This document shows positions 46,113 through 54,821 of a stretch of DNA of 64,000 nucleotides, one piece after another. A model generated the notes under the pieces. That model had not been told where the DNA came from, searched no databases, and saw only the letters and a list, made by a program, of their open reading frames with translations. A program made the translations under genes and the position numbers. Source of the stretch: Bifidobacterium parmae (GTDB lineage Bacteria; Actinomycetota; Actinomycetes; Actinomycetales; Bifidobacteriaceae); NCBI RefSeq assembly GCF_002860365.1, contig NZ_NMWT01000028.1, positions 186,001 to 250,000 of the forward strand, in the 5' to 3' direction. The stretch's first letter is position 1; each line of letters opens with the position of its first letter.

Positions 46113-47492
46113 ATGAACGCCGACGACCACCGAAACCCCATTCCCACGCAATCCCCCTCCCCCACCAAGTCCCGTACCGACTCCGTCGCCGCGACCACTG
46201 CAGCCATGCCCGCGCCCGAAACGCCGCAACACCGCCGTCCGCTCTGGCGACTTCCCGCATACCGACGCTGGTTCATCGCCGACACCGCCGACGTGGTCGC
46301 CGTCAGCCTGCGCACGTTCGCCATACCGTTGCTCGGCCTCGCCCTGTCCGGATCGCCGTTCGTCGCCGGACTGCTCGTCACCGTCGAATCTGCGATCGGG
46401 CTGATGCTCATGTCCGTCGGAGGGGCGCTCGCCGACCGTCACGACCGGCGACGGCTGATGATCCTGCTCGGTCTGACCGGCACCGGCTTGTCCGCCGTCG
46501 TGACGGTCATGCTCGCCGCCGGGACGATGGGTACGCTGACGTTCGCCATGACGGTCGTCCTGTTCGCGGTGATGAACGGTCTGCTCGGACCGTCGAACGA
46601 CGCGATGCTCAAATCCCTGGTGCCGATGGACCGGTTCGCGAAGGCGCAGGCCATCCGCGAGGCGCGCGAATCATGCGTCGAACTGTCCGGCGGCGCGATC
46701 GGCGGACTGTTGTACCGGATCGCCGGCTGGCTGCCGTTCCTCGCCTCCGCGCTGCTGTACCTCACAGCAGCCGTCACCGCGCTGATGTTGCCGGAACGCA
46801 AGGGACACGATGCCGACGCCCCGTCCTCACCGACGGGAGAGACGAAAGACCTGCCGTCGCCGTCGTTCCTCTCCCAGTTCGTCGAAGGATGGCGTTGGAC
46901 ATTGACCCGCAGGACCGTGCTCGCGGCGATCGCGCAGGGCGCGGTCATGAACGTCGCCTGCTATGGGAGCATTGTCGGCGTGCAGATCATGCTGGCGGAG
47001 CGCGGCACGGACGCGGCGCTCATCGGGCTCGTCGGCACCGCCACCGGCGTCGCCGCGCTGCTCGGCTCGTTCGCCGCCGGATGGCTGGTCGAGCATGTGC
47101 CGACCGGACGGCTCATCATCCTCACGTTCGCCGTGTTCACGGCCGCGATGCTGCCGCTCGTGTTCACCGACTCGTATGCGGCGGCCGTCACGTGCATGGC
47201 CGTCGCGTCGGTGCTGTTCCCGGCGTTGAACGCGGGCGAGCTCGGCTTCATCTTCGGACGCACGCCGGATGACATGCAGGGCAGGGTGTCCACCGTGTTC
47301 GAGACGACGGTCGGCGTGCCGGGCGCGTTGGCGCCCGCGTTGGTCGGCTGGCTGCTGCAGACGCCGGGATTCGGGTTCCGCGCGGTCATGCTGCTCGTCG
47401 TCCTGTGCGCCGCGACCGGTCTGCTGCTCGCCTGCCTCACCCCGACGCGGCGCATCCCGGTGCCGTCGCGATGGGAGCAGGTCGAGTTGTAG
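46113..47492 (+). CDS. MFS drug-efflux type transporter
   Basis: A 459-residue transporter with a 45-residue Pro/Thr-rich cytoplasmic N-terminus and 12 membrane segments. Loop 2-3 signature: GGALADRHDRRRL. Belongs to the same broad exporter group as the protein at 3271 but is not a close copy. The chosen ATG has no good ribosome binding site, which fits either control by the upstream leader or a mis-set start. Substrate unknown. Confidence 0.88.
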   Translation: MNADDHRNPIPTQSPSPTKSRTDSVAATTAAMPAPETPQHRRPLWRLPAYRRWFIADTADVVAVSLRTFAIPLLGLALSGSPFVAGLLVTVESAIGLMLMSVGGALADRHDRRRLMILLGLTGTGLSAVVTVMLAAGTMGTLTFAMTVVLFAVMNGLLGPSNDAMLKSLVPMDRFAKAQAIREARESCVELSGGAIGGLLYRIAGWLPFLASALLYLTAAVTALMLPERKGHDADAPSSPTGETKDLPSPSFLSQFVEGWRWTLTRRTVLAAIAQGAVMNVACYGSIVGVQIMLAERGTDAALIGLVGTATGVAALLGSFAAGWLVEHVPTGRLIILTFAVFTAAMLPLVFTDSYAAAVTCMAVASVLFPALNAGELGFIFGRTPDDMQGRVSTVFETTVGVPGALAPALVGWLLQTPGFGFRAVMLLVVLCAATGLLLACLTPTRRIPVPSRWEQVEL

Positions 47493-47510
47493 CCGGAGGA
47501 TCCGCCGCTT

Positions 47511-48002
47511 CTACCGGTAGTTGGCCATCTCGAGTTCGGGGCCCAGATCCTCGGTCTGGGTCAGTCCGGTCTCGTGGAAGCCGATATGCCGGTAGAAGCC
47601 ACGCGCGTTGTCGTTGAACCTGAACACCCATAGCGCGAGACGGTCGTTGCCGACGGCCTGTCTGCCGGCTTCGACCAGCATGCGCCCGACGCCATGCCGA
47701 TGCCAGGACTCCAGCACGTACAGCGAAGCCAGTTCCGCCGCGTCCGGACGTTCGATCGGCGGCCGCGGCGTGTGCAGCAGTTCCGCGAACCCGATCACAT
47801 GACCGTCCGCGAACGCCACCAGTGTGATTTGGCCGGGGTCTTTGGCATGGGCTTGGGTGAGTTTCAACGCGAATTGCGGGGTGATGGCGTCCACGATGTC
47901 CTGCGGGATATGCCCTTGGTTGAGTTCGCGCCATGTGCGGGACTGCACCTGCGCCTTCTCCTCGAACCATCGCGGTTCGATCGGCGCTATGCGGATCGCC
48001 AT
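47511..48002 (-). CDS. GNAT family N-acetyltransferase
   Basis: A 163-residue acetyltransferase. Acetyl-CoA loop HRHGVGRMLVEAG (about residues 100-112), then the NDNARGFYRHIGF segment near residue 135. GAAGGGGAACACG precedes the ATG. It converges with the MFS gene and stands 33 nt behind the DUF2316 gene on its own strand. Confidence 0.88.
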   Translation of the reverse strand: MAIRIAPIEPRWFEEKAQVQSRTWRELNQGHIPQDIVDAITPQFALKLTQAHAKDPGQITLVAFADGHVIGFAELLHTPRPPIERPDAAELASLYVLESWHRHGVGRMLVEAGRQAVGNDRLALWVFRFNDNARGFYRHIGFHETGLTQTEDLGPELEMANYR

Positions 48003-48035
48003 CGTGTTCCCCTTCGTCTCGTCGGTTCGCTCGTG

Positions 48036-48335
48036 TCAGTCGATCCGGTTCGCGTCGATGATCCGATCGTCGAGGAACCAGTAGTCGTGCGGGTCGCCGC
48101 GCAGTGCCGTGAACGGCACCGGGCGGATGCCGGAGGCCGCGGCCTTGTCGAGCAGGTAGCGGCGCACGATCCACGGGTATTCCAGCACCCCGGATTCGAG
48201 GTCGATGATACGTTGGACGGTCTGCCCGTCGACCCCGAAGTCGGCGCCGATCCTGTCGACGGTCAGTCCGAGCAGGGCCATGTTCTCCCGGAACTCGCGG
48301 ATGGTCGCCTCACGCTGCGCAGTGGTCAAAGACAT
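48036..48335 (-). CDS. DUF2316 HTH protein
   Basis: A 99-residue protein that fits the DUF2316 family: an N-terminal HTH-like region (REFRENMALLGLTVDRIGADFGVDGQTVQRII), then a short VPFTALRGDPHDYWFLDDRIID tail. The family is common in Lactobacillales and actinobacteria and its role is unknown. Probably co-transcribed with the GNAT gene. Confidence 0.8.
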   Translation of the reverse strand: MSLTTAQREATIREFRENMALLGLTVDRIGADFGVDGQTVQRIIDLESGVLEYPWIVRRYLLDKAAASGIRPVPFTALRGDPHDYWFLDDRIIDANRID

Positions 48336-48419
48336 ATCGCGCTCCCCTCGCCGTCATCGGATTATCCGCTTCCGATGATACTTCCGTCCACGGCGTGACG
48401 GTGTTCCGACGTCAGACGG

Positions 48420-48728
48420 CTACAAGACTTCGCCTTGGAACAGGTCGGCATGCGTGCCGATACGCACCATGCGGATCACGGTACGGCCGGCACGCTTCCA
48501 ATACAGCACCAGCACGTCGATGTCCCCGGCCAGGTGAAATTCCCAATGGCCGTTGTAGTTTCCACCGGAATTGCCCAATACGTGCGGGCGATACCCTTCG
48601 GGAAGTTCGCCGTTCTCACGCAACATGAGGATGGCGTCATCCAAATCGTCAAGCAGTTCCGGATGGACACGGGCCAGCCATTCGTAATCGGCGTTGAATT
48701 GCGAATCGAACTTGATGGAATAGCTCAT
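48420..48728 (-). CDS. yafQ: YafQ-type mRNA interferase toxin
   Basis: A 102-residue RelE/ParE-superfamily toxin. The YafQ pattern is clear: LLDDLDDAILMLRENGELPEGYRPHVLGN, NGHWEFHLAGDIDVLVLYW and the C-terminal IRIGTHADLF-type end (MVRIGTHADLF) with the catalytic His. Cuts mRNA at the ribosome when free of its antitoxin. Its start overlaps the antitoxin stop (ATGA, 48725-48728). Confidence 0.92.
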   Translation of the reverse strand: MSYSIKFDSQFNADYEWLARVHPELLDDLDDAILMLRENGELPEGYRPHVLGNSGGNYNGHWEFHLAGDIDVLVLYWKRAGRTVIRMVRIGTHADLFQGEVL

Positions 48729-49033
48729 GCGGCGTGGCCCCTCAGCTTACGTAGATGCTCACGCACTTCCTCCTCCGTACGGCATTCCACGGCGTCATCG
48801 GGAAGCAGCCCGAGTTCTTTGGCTTCGGCCTCGACCATCGCACGACGCGTCTTCTCGGTGGGAGTCAGACGAACGCCCGTATAGCGACGCGGTCTGAACG
48901 GCACGCCATCCTCCTCGAGTGATTGGCGCAGAAACATGTTCACGGCCGTGCTCAAGCTCATGCCCATGGACTCATACAGGGCGGCGGCACGTGCCTTCAC
49001 ATCATCATCGACATTGGCAACCAGCTTACCCAT
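48725..49033 (-). CDS. dinJ: RelB/DinJ-type antitoxin
   Basis: A 102-residue antitoxin. The N-terminal ribbon-helix-helix (VANVDDDVKARAAALYESMGMSLSTAVNMFLRQ) binds DNA, and the C-terminal tail binds the toxin. AAGGAGGCTGTT precedes ATG 49033. First gene of the pair, as expected for a self-repressing operon. Confidence 0.92.
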   Translation of the reverse strand: MGKLVANVDDDVKARAAALYESMGMSLSTAVNMFLRQSLEEDGVPFRPRRYTGVRLTPTEKTRRAMVEAEAKELGLLPDDAVECRTEEEVREHLRKLRGHAA

Positions 49034-49066
49034 AACAGCCTCCTTAATGGCATCCAGATGACATAT

Positions 49067-49072
49067 ATTATA
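49067..49072 (-). promoter_or_regulatory. -10 element of the dinJ-yafQ promoter
   Basis: TATAAT on the minus strand inside a short AT-rich, near-palindromic run (ATATATTATATA), 33 nt before the antitoxin ATG. The dyad is a probable site for the RHH antitoxin. Confidence 0.6.
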
Positions 49073-49117
49073 TACCAAAAAGGCGAGTATTAGGTAAGCG
49101 AACGACTGTCCTTGGCC

Positions 49118-49465
49118 TCACTGCCCCTTCCTCCGGCACCAACCGGTCGCGGCGGCGACGCCGGATACGAACTGCAAGCAGAACAGTCCGATGAGGAAGA
49201 GCGGGACGACGGGCTGGTAGGTGCGGTAGAAGTCGACCATGTCCGGCTGCGCGTACGGCGCCGCGATGGCATACGTCGCATAGGCGAGCAACGCGACGAA
49301 CGCCGAACCGCCCAGCAATGCGACCACCGTCACACGCAATCGACGGCGCTCGCAGTCGATCCGCGTCATGGCCCGGAACGCGACGATGACGCATATGGAA
49401 ACCAGCAGATAGCACAGCAATCCGTACGCGGGCAGCATGTCGATGATGGCGAATATCGATTCCAT
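49118..49465 (-). CDS. Small multi-pass membrane protein
   Basis: A 115-residue protein with about three or four membrane segments and a basic tail. Resembles the protein at 14957-15328 in the loop PD.VDFYRTY and in helix placement. GAGGTGACGCA precedes ATG 49465. Starts 4 nt after the stop of the next small membrane gene, so the two form a unit, divergent from the LuxR-type regulator. Confidence 0.75.
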   Translation of the reverse strand: MESIFAIIDMLPAYGLLCYLLVSICVIVAFRAMTRIDCERRRLRVTVVALLGGSAFVALLAYATYAIAAPYAQPDMVDFYRTYQPVVPLFLIGLFCLQFVSGVAAATGWCRRKGQ

Positions 49466-49469
49466 TGCG

Positions 49470-49700
49470 TCACCTCGCATCCGGAGTTTCCGAACCGCCC
49501 TGTGATCCCGCATTCTTCAAAGCGACGAGCAGTGCGATGACGAGCAACGTCACGCCAACGGCACGACAGAGCAATCTGATAGCATCTTCCGGAACCGCGA
49601 ATGCAAGAGCCTGCAACGCTATGGATGCGAACAGTAGTATGACAACCCGTCGTCTGGCATTGCTTCCCCTCGCCTCCCCATTACCTGTGGGCTTTCTCAT
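49470..49700 (-). CDS. Small two-segment membrane protein
   Basis: A 76-residue protein with a basic start (MRKPTGNGEARGSNARRR) and two hydrophobic segments (VVILLFASIALQALAFAV and LLCRAVGVTLLVIALLVAL). AGAGGTGG precedes ATG 49700. Upstream partner of the 49118 gene. Unknown role; position suggests control by the divergent regulator. Confidence 0.65.
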   Translation of the reverse strand: MRKPTGNGEARGSNARRRVVILLFASIALQALAFAVPEDAIRLLCRAVGVTLLVIALLVALKNAGSQGGSETPDAR

Positions 49701-49869
49701 GGCGACCACCTCTCTTCCTCGAGTCTCGGGTCCGGGGCTGCACTGATCATTACTATTGCACACCACCGCGCATCGTCTCCGCAACGTCACGTCAAGCAAC
49801 CGCATGACATCATCGATGCCAACGTTTCGCGCCGGAAAACCACAGGCTGGCGGCGGTACAGTGAGCGTT

Positions 49870-50577
49870 ATGGGACTTGAGAGCAAGCCGGACACGACAG
49901 GCGCGACGGGCGCGATCCGCATCGGCGTATTGGACAACGATCCGTTCGCGTTGGACGCGATGTGCGCGATGATCTCGGTCATGTCGAAGGATTTCCATGT
50001 CATGTGGGCCACCGGTTCACCAGCCGTGGCGATCGAGCACTGTCATAACACGCATACGCGGCCGGACGTGCTCGTATTGGACATGGCGTTGGGCGGCATC
50101 ACGGGCGCGGACGTGTGCCGGCGCATCCGACGCCGGACCGGCGAGGTGGGCGTCATCTGCGTTACCTCGTATTCGGTGGACGTCTACCGGTCTGAGGCGA
50201 TCGGTGCCGGCGCGCAGGGATTGCTCGCCAAGGAGCGGCTCAAGGCCGACATCGCCGAAGCGATACTGCAGGCGGCCCACGGCTCGCCGACCGCCGCCCA
50301 GTCCGCGGCGGGATTCCAGGACGCGGCGTCGGACCACATGATGCTGTCCGGCACGGTGCCGGCGAGGATGTCCGAGGACATGAAGGATTCGCTGTCCTCA
50401 CGGGAGAAGGACATCCTGCGCCTGTATGCGAAGAGGCTCACCACCGACGAGATCGCGCAACGGCTCGGCATCGCCAAGGGCAGCGTATTCACGTACGTGC
50501 ATCGCGCGGCCGGCAAGCTCGGCGTGACCAGCCGCAAGGAGGTGCTGGAGGCATGCGCCCGATACGATCTGCTGTGA
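49870..50577 (+). CDS. LuxR-type response regulator
   Basis: A 235-residue regulator. Receiver domain: VLDNDPFAL, phosphorylated Asp71 in VLVLDMALGG, CVTSYS, AKERLK. The second residue of the usual acidic pair is Asn (DN rather than DD). C-terminal LuxR HTH: LSSREKDILRLYAKRLTTDEIAQRL. A TACAGT box ends 7 nt before the ATG, so the message is probably leaderless. Paralogue of the regulator at 56048-56746. Overlaps the kinase gene by 25 nt. Confidence 0.9.
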   Translation: MGLESKPDTTGATGAIRIGVLDNDPFALDAMCAMISVMSKDFHVMWATGSPAVAIEHCHNTHTRPDVLVLDMALGGITGADVCRRIRRRTGEVGVICVTSYSVDVYRSEAIGAGAQGLLAKERLKADIAEAILQAAHGSPTAAQSAAGFQDAASDHMMLSGTVPARMSEDMKDSLSSREKDILRLYAKRLTTDEIAQRLGIAKGSVFTYVHRAAGKLGVTSRKEVLEACARYDLL

Positions 50578-51770
50578 ACCTGTTCGCAGGAAGGATTCAC
50601 CCGCGCATCGACCATCCGGTCATGGCGGTGACATGCATGCTGTTGGCGGCGTCCCTCATCGCGGAGTACACGGCTCGGGCTACGACGGGTGCCTCCACAA
50701 CGGCGAACCCGCAGGATGTGGCACTGGTTCTGGTGATGCTCGTCGGTCTGGTCGGCGGCATGTTCCGCCCGAAATGGTTCCTGTGGGCGGCGCTTGTGGC
50801 CGGCGAGATACTCATGCTGGCGATGCCGATAATCACGCCGCTTGCCGTCATCATCACGTGTACGGGATTCCTCGCCTACTTGGATACCTGGTCGGGTGTC
50901 ATCGCCACGGGAATGCTGCTCATATCCACCACGTTCGGCGTCGAACCCGGCAGTGGTCGTCTGCTGGTGGCTACGATGCAGAACCTCACGTTCTACTGTT
51001 TCCCGTTGCTGACGGGACTGTCACTGCACATGATACGACAGCGTGATCATGACTCGTATCGGCTAAACCGTCAACGAGAACGCGAGGACACGGCCCGCAG
51101 CCTGCACGACACCATCAGCAACGACCTCGCCTACCTCATCCTGCGCATCGACCACGCCGAAACCCGCGGCATGCCCGCCGACGAGCGCGAGTACCGGCGA
51201 CAGCTCCGGGAACTACGCGCCGCAGCCAATCGCGCCATGACCCATACGCACGCGGTCATCGAATCACTCGAGGAACGTGAATCGCAGTATCCGCAGTCGG
51301 GAATGTCGGAAAAGCGCAACGGAATGCCGGCGCCGATTTCGTCCGACGATGCCGTTGCCCTGCAACAGGCGGAGCTGCAATCCCTGATCGATGACGAGGA
51401 GGCGAAACTCGAATCGCTCGGCTTCACCGGGGACAACCTGCTCGGCAGGCTCCGTCACCCGTTCTCCTCTGACATGATGGGACTGCTCACGGACCTGCTG
51501 ACGGAACTGTATGCGAACATCGCCAAGCATGCCGACGCGGCCGAGTGGTACGCGGTCTCCATCAGCTTCGACTTGAACGACGGCATCCACGTCTCCGTCA
51601 GCGACGCCATCGCCGAACATGACGAAAAGCTTGGACTCGGCAGCGGACTCGACCGTTACCGCACCATCATCGAAACAACCGGTGGCACCTTCGAAACACA
51701 CGCACAGGCGGGCCATTGGCAGCTGGACGCCGTCATCCCGAACAAGTCGGACAGCGGTTTACGCCGGTAG
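50553..51770 (+). CDS. Sensor histidine kinase with HisKA_3 motif
   Basis: A 405-residue kinase. Five or six membrane segments lie in the first 160 residues with little sequence outside. The phosphorylated His is in ARSLHDTISNDLAYLIL. The N box is present (ELYANIAKHA), but the usual D.G.G box is missing: the place reads VSVSDAIAEHDEKLGLGSG. GGAGGC lies next to the ATG. Pairs with the regulator at 49870. Homologous to the kinase at 54822. Confidence 0.88.
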   Translation: MRPIRSAVNLFAGRIHPRIDHPVMAVTCMLLAASLIAEYTARATTGASTTANPQDVALVLVMLVGLVGGMFRPKWFLWAALVAGEILMLAMPIITPLAVIITCTGFLAYLDTWSGVIATGMLLISTTFGVEPGSGRLLVATMQNLTFYCFPLLTGLSLHMIRQRDHDSYRLNRQREREDTARSLHDTISNDLAYLILRIDHAETRGMPADEREYRRQLRELRAAANRAMTHTHAVIESLEERESQYPQSGMSEKRNGMPAPISSDDAVALQQAELQSLIDDEEAKLESLGFTGDNLLGRLRHPFSSDMMGLLTDLLTELYANIAKHADAAEWYAVSISFDLNDGIHVSVSDAIAEHDEKLGLGSGLDRYRTIIETTGGTFETHAQAGHWQLDAVIPNKSDSGLRR

Positions 51771-51954
51771 GCACCGAACGGCTCACGCAGGACCTCGGGA
51801 TTATTCGCGATCCACTTCGCGCTTGCCCTCCGCAAACGGCGTCGAAGAAGGTTCCAATCGCATCGAAACCGTGCGGAACACTCCAGACAACGTATTCCGC
51901 GCGATTCCGCGCATCCTGCACACGATTGATGGAATCGCCCGCCTCGACTATTGG

Positions 51955-52221
51955 CTAATGCACGAGTTCGCGTTCACGGTCCTCGCGTTTAAGACGCTCA
52001 GCCAACCACATGTTGACAAGCGCATTCCGGGACACCGCCAGATGTCCGGCCTCACTGTCGAGACGTTCTACCATCCAGCTCGGAACCGTGAGATTCATCT
52101 TCCGCGTCGCCGACGCTTCAGGACGTTCCACGACGGCCTTGGACATATCGAAATACTCCATCACGTCCTCGCCGTCATCGAACTTACGATCGATGTCAGC
52201 GGCCTTCAATTGCGTTGTCAT
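51955..52221 (-). CDS. brnA: BrnA-type antitoxin
   Basis: An 88-residue protein with an N-terminal toxin-contact segment (KFDDGEDVMEYFDMSKAVV) and a C-terminal ribbon-helix-helix (RKMNLTVPSWMVERLDSEAGHLAVSRNALV). GAGGAGG lies 6 nt before the ATG, inside the end of brnT. The 180 bp between its end and the kinase gene hold no gene I can support. Confidence 0.9.
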   Translation of the reverse strand: MTTQLKAADIDRKFDDGEDVMEYFDMSKAVVERPEASATRKMNLTVPSWMVERLDSEAGHLAVSRNALVNMWLAERLKREDRERELVH

Positions 52222-52471
52222 ATGCTGCCTCCTCGTTCCTGCGTGAACGTCGAACGGATATGATTCGCGTTCTGCCGTTTCGCTCGGTGGTGATGGCCGA
52301 CCAGTGCTTGCCGTCGATCATCCCGATATTCAGTTTGCGTTCCTCATCCGTACCCGCGTAGGTGGGCACTTTAAGTACAGGGCCTTCCCATAGCCTTTGC
52401 GCGTCATCGAAGTCGATTCCGTGTTTGGCCAGGTTGACGGCGCTTTTATGCGGGTCATACTCGAAATCCAA
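52196..52471 (-). CDS. brnT: BrnT-type ribonuclease toxin
   Basis: A 91-residue RelE-fold toxin: FEYDPHKSAVNLAKHGIDFDDAQRLWE, the KLNIGMIDGKHWSAITTERNGRTRIISVRRSRRNEE core with the catalytic Arg/Lys cluster. The start is TTG 52471: AAGGAGG lies 6 nt before it and the product then begins LDFEYDP, as in the family. Toxin gene first, overlapping brnA by 26 nt, is the standard BrnTA order. Confidence 0.93.
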   Translation of the reverse strand: MDFEYDPHKSAVNLAKHGIDFDDAQRLWEGPVLKVPTYAGTDEERKLNIGMIDGKHWSAITTERNGRTRIISVRRSRRNEEAAYDNAIEGR

Positions 52472-52508
52472 GCAAAACCTCCTTATAGGTATCAATAATA
52501 CACCTTAT

Positions 52509-52527
52509 ACACATCAAAACGATGTGT
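52509..52527 (-). promoter_or_regulatory. Probable BrnTA operator
   Basis: ACACATC, 5 nt, GATGTGT, a perfect dyad 38 nt upstream of the brnT start codon. BrnA is known to repress its own promoter in other bacteria. Confidence 0.55.
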
Positions 52528-52546
52528 GTTATGCTCCATGCACAGG

Positions 52547-52640
52547 TCGGCAGCAGACTTGGAGAAATCGTCGACAGGATGCGGCCGCTCACGGGATTGC
52601 TGGCGGAACTGTAGGCGAACATCGCTAGTATGACGCCGGC
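52547..52640 (+). pseudogene. Fossil of a third histidine kinase
   Basis: Reads RLGEIVDRMRPLTGLLAEL, stop, ANIASMT. This matches LLTDLLTELYANIAKHA of the kinase at 50553: the DNA around CGGAACTGTAGGCGAACATCGC differs from the intact gene by only a few bases, one of which turns Tyr TAT into TAG. Only the ATP-binding N-box region is left. Confidence 0.7.
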
Positions 52641-52667
52641 AACCACTATCCCCTGCCCATCTTGACT

Positions 52668-52955
52668 TCAATCATTGTCAGGGGCGACCACAGTCTTATC
52701 CGATCGGGCCTTCTTTCTTTTCGCGAGAAGTATTCGAACAATCCGAACCAATAGGACCATCAGGACAAGCGGGACGACCACCCATCCGGGAGATCGCATG
52801 GCGTTGAGAACCAGCGCCACTGCAATGATTGCCACGTATGCCAAAAGCTCCCACCATTTCAGGGGTAAACGATGGTATACGTTCCCCTCACGCTCTTTTT
52901 CCTCATGTTTCTGCATATTCCGAATCCTTTCCGTTATCTGTTCGAAACCGGACAT
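52668..52955 (-). CDS. Small membrane protein with two segments
   Basis: Up to 95 residues: a charged N-terminus (MQKHEEKEREGN), two membrane segments (WELLAYVAIIAVALVLNAM and GWVVVPLVLMVLLVRIVRILL) and a basic tail. ATG 52955 is the longest start; ATG 52916 has AAAGGA 8 nt before it and may be the true one. Follows the 52984 gene on the same strand by 28 nt. Unknown family. Confidence 0.65.
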   Translation of the reverse strand: MSGFEQITERIRNMQKHEEKEREGNVYHRLPLKWWELLAYVAIIAVALVLNAMRSPGWVVVPLVLMVLLVRIVRILLAKRKKARSDKTVVAPDND

Positions 52956-52983
52956 GCGACCAACAGCTACATCACCGTCATGG

Positions 52984-53436
52984 TCATCGGTGGAAGAGGA
53001 GTCTGAGGACAGGCATGGCCAACAGGTAGAGCAGGATGGCCAAGGCCGCTCCCCAGGTCACGTACTGCAATGGTCTGATCAGGAACACCGTGGAGACGAT
53101 GAGCAGGACGCCCCATAGGTTGATGCCGATGATCGACAGTATCTGCGCATGCGCATGGGATGTTCGGGACGCATATCCAGCAGTCGGCGACTGTGCCGAT
53201 TCCCTCCTGAGGTACATGGATCCTCGTATCGTGAACACGACGGCCACCAGCAATGCCAAAGCAGCAGGCAACGCGATAATCCGGAATTGCCTGTCGTGCC
53301 AGTCGTATCGGATGGCACCGCATACGATGGCGGTGACGCCGCATACCGCCAGAGTGAAGGCCGCGCCGAAGAAACGCATGCGAACATAATCGGAACTCTT
53401 GCTGCGAGGTGTCTTCCCAGCTCCCGTTTCGCTCAT
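52984..53436 (-). CDS. Four-segment membrane protein
   Basis: A 150-residue protein with a Ser/Lys-rich cytoplasmic start and two pairs of membrane helices separated by a hydrophilic loop (RRESAQSPTAGYASRTSHAHA). GGAG lies 6 nt before ATG 53436. Forms a two-gene unit with the 52668 gene. Not recognised. Confidence 0.7.
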   Translation of the reverse strand: MSETGAGKTPRSKSSDYVRMRFFGAAFTLAVCGVTAIVCGAIRYDWHDRQFRIIALPAALALLVAVVFTIRGSMYLRRESAQSPTAGYASRTSHAHAQILSIIGINLWGVLLIVSTVFLIRPLQYVTWGAALAILLYLLAMPVLRLLFHR

Positions 53437-53806
53437 GTTCATCTCCTCACGCTCCTTCATCGGCAACGGGTTCGAGCGGATGCCGGACAAACACGTGAAG
53501 CCTCTCCGCCCGACCGGCTCATGCGCCCTTGACTCAAGGAAAACAAGACGTCTATGTCGGAGTCAATGCGGTGTCAAGCGATTGCTTGACGGCGAATCTG
53601 CCTCCACTGCAAGGATAAGCGCGGCGGAAACGCGCGCCGTATGCATGTCGACCATGGTCGACATAGTCAGTCATCCAAAGTCGACAGAACCACGTCCGGA
53701 AAGGCGTATGGCATCGTTCCGATGCATCATGGGGATACCGCATCACACGATGCGGTCATATCCACACAGACAAGGATGCCAACGGAGGTAGCCATCACAG
53801 ACAAGG
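53437..53806. other. Gene-free stretch with a 20-bp palindrome
   Basis: No gene is supported here. The perfect palindrome ATGTCGACCATGGTCGACAT lies at 53645-53664, and one further half-site AGTCGACA near 53681. It lies between the start of the 52984 unit and the end of the EamA gene, and could be an operator of the former. Confidence 0.55.
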
Positions 53807-54682
53807 TTAACGAGCGTCGCCTTCCCCGCCGGACGCCCATACGAGCAGGGCTCCGGCGAGGGAGACGACGATGACGCCGAGCATGGCTGTGGGCGTGATG
53901 GTCTGGCGTAGGATCAGTGCGGCGATGACGACGCTCATGGCCGGGTCGATGGAGAACAAGGTGCCGACCACGCGTGCCGACGTGATGCGTCCGGACAGCG
54001 TGTCCATCGTGTAGGGAATCGCCACGCCCAGCATCGCCGACGCTGCGATCACACCCCATTGGACGGGTGTCGCATGCGTGGCATGCCCGATGGATACCGG
54101 CAGGGTGGCGAGCGCGGCGACCGTGACCGACAGGGCGAGCCCGTCCAGTCCGGCGCCCGTCTTGCCGACCTTGTCGGCGAACAGCGTATACAGGCCGAAA
54201 CAGAAGGCCGAGCCCAATGCGAACAGGTAGCCGGTCGGGTTGAAGTAGCCGCCCGGCGTGAACGAGATCAAGCCCACGCCCACCAGCGCGACCACCGCGC
54301 ACAGGCCTTCGCGCCAATGATGGGAGCCGGCGAGGGCGACCACGCAGGGGCCGAGGAATTCCAAGGTGACGGCCACACCCATCGGGATGCGGTCGATGGC
54401 CGAGTACAGGCAGATGTTCATCACCGCCATCGCCAGCCCATAGGCCACGATGCCCAGCCATTCGCCTTTCGACCGGCCGGTCAGCTTCGGGCGGATGAGC
54501 GCGAGCATGGCGAGCGCGGCGACGAGCATGCGCATCGAACTGACCGGAATCGGCCCGAGGACGTCGAACAACGAGGCCGACAGCGATGATGACGTCTGGA
54601 TGCCCAACGAACCGATCATCACCATGCCCGCTGCGGCCATCACCCGGCCGCGTTCCGAACGCAATATCCGACGTTTCCCCAC
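53807..54682 (-). CDS. EamA family exporter (RhtA-like)
   Basis: A 291-residue transporter with ten membrane segments in two EamA halves (SLSASLFDVLGPIPVSSMRMLVAAL and FALGSAFCFGLYTLFADKVG). It resembles the threonine/homoserine exporter RhtA. GTG 54682 is chosen because GGGGGAG lies 6 nt upstream; the longer frame begins with non-conserved sequence. Confidence 0.87.
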   Translation of the reverse strand: MGKRRILRSERGRVMAAAGMVMIGSLGIQTSSSLSASLFDVLGPIPVSSMRMLVAALAMLALIRPKLTGRSKGEWLGIVAYGLAMAVMNICLYSAIDRIPMGVAVTLEFLGPCVVALAGSHHWREGLCAVVALVGVGLISFTPGGYFNPTGYLFALGSAFCFGLYTLFADKVGKTGAGLDGLALSVTVAALATLPVSIGHATHATPVQWGVIAASAMLGVAIPYTMDTLSGRITSARVVGTLFSIDPAMSVVIAALILRQTITPTAMLGVIVVSLAGALLVWASGGEGDAR

Positions 54683-54821
54683 TATCGACTCCCCCGAAGA
54701 CCGGCATCCCGCCGCGACGACCACAATCAGCCGTCGTAGCCCGGCGAATCAGCCGATATCCTTATCACCCAACGTGTTGCCATGATACGATCAACGAAGA
54801 CACGGAGACGTGTCGCGTCAA

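Noticed and set aside
51771-51954. Possible coding remnant on the minus strand (KWIANNPEVLREPFGAY)
   Set aside because: It overlaps the reverse of the kinase 3' end and is too short to separate from chance.
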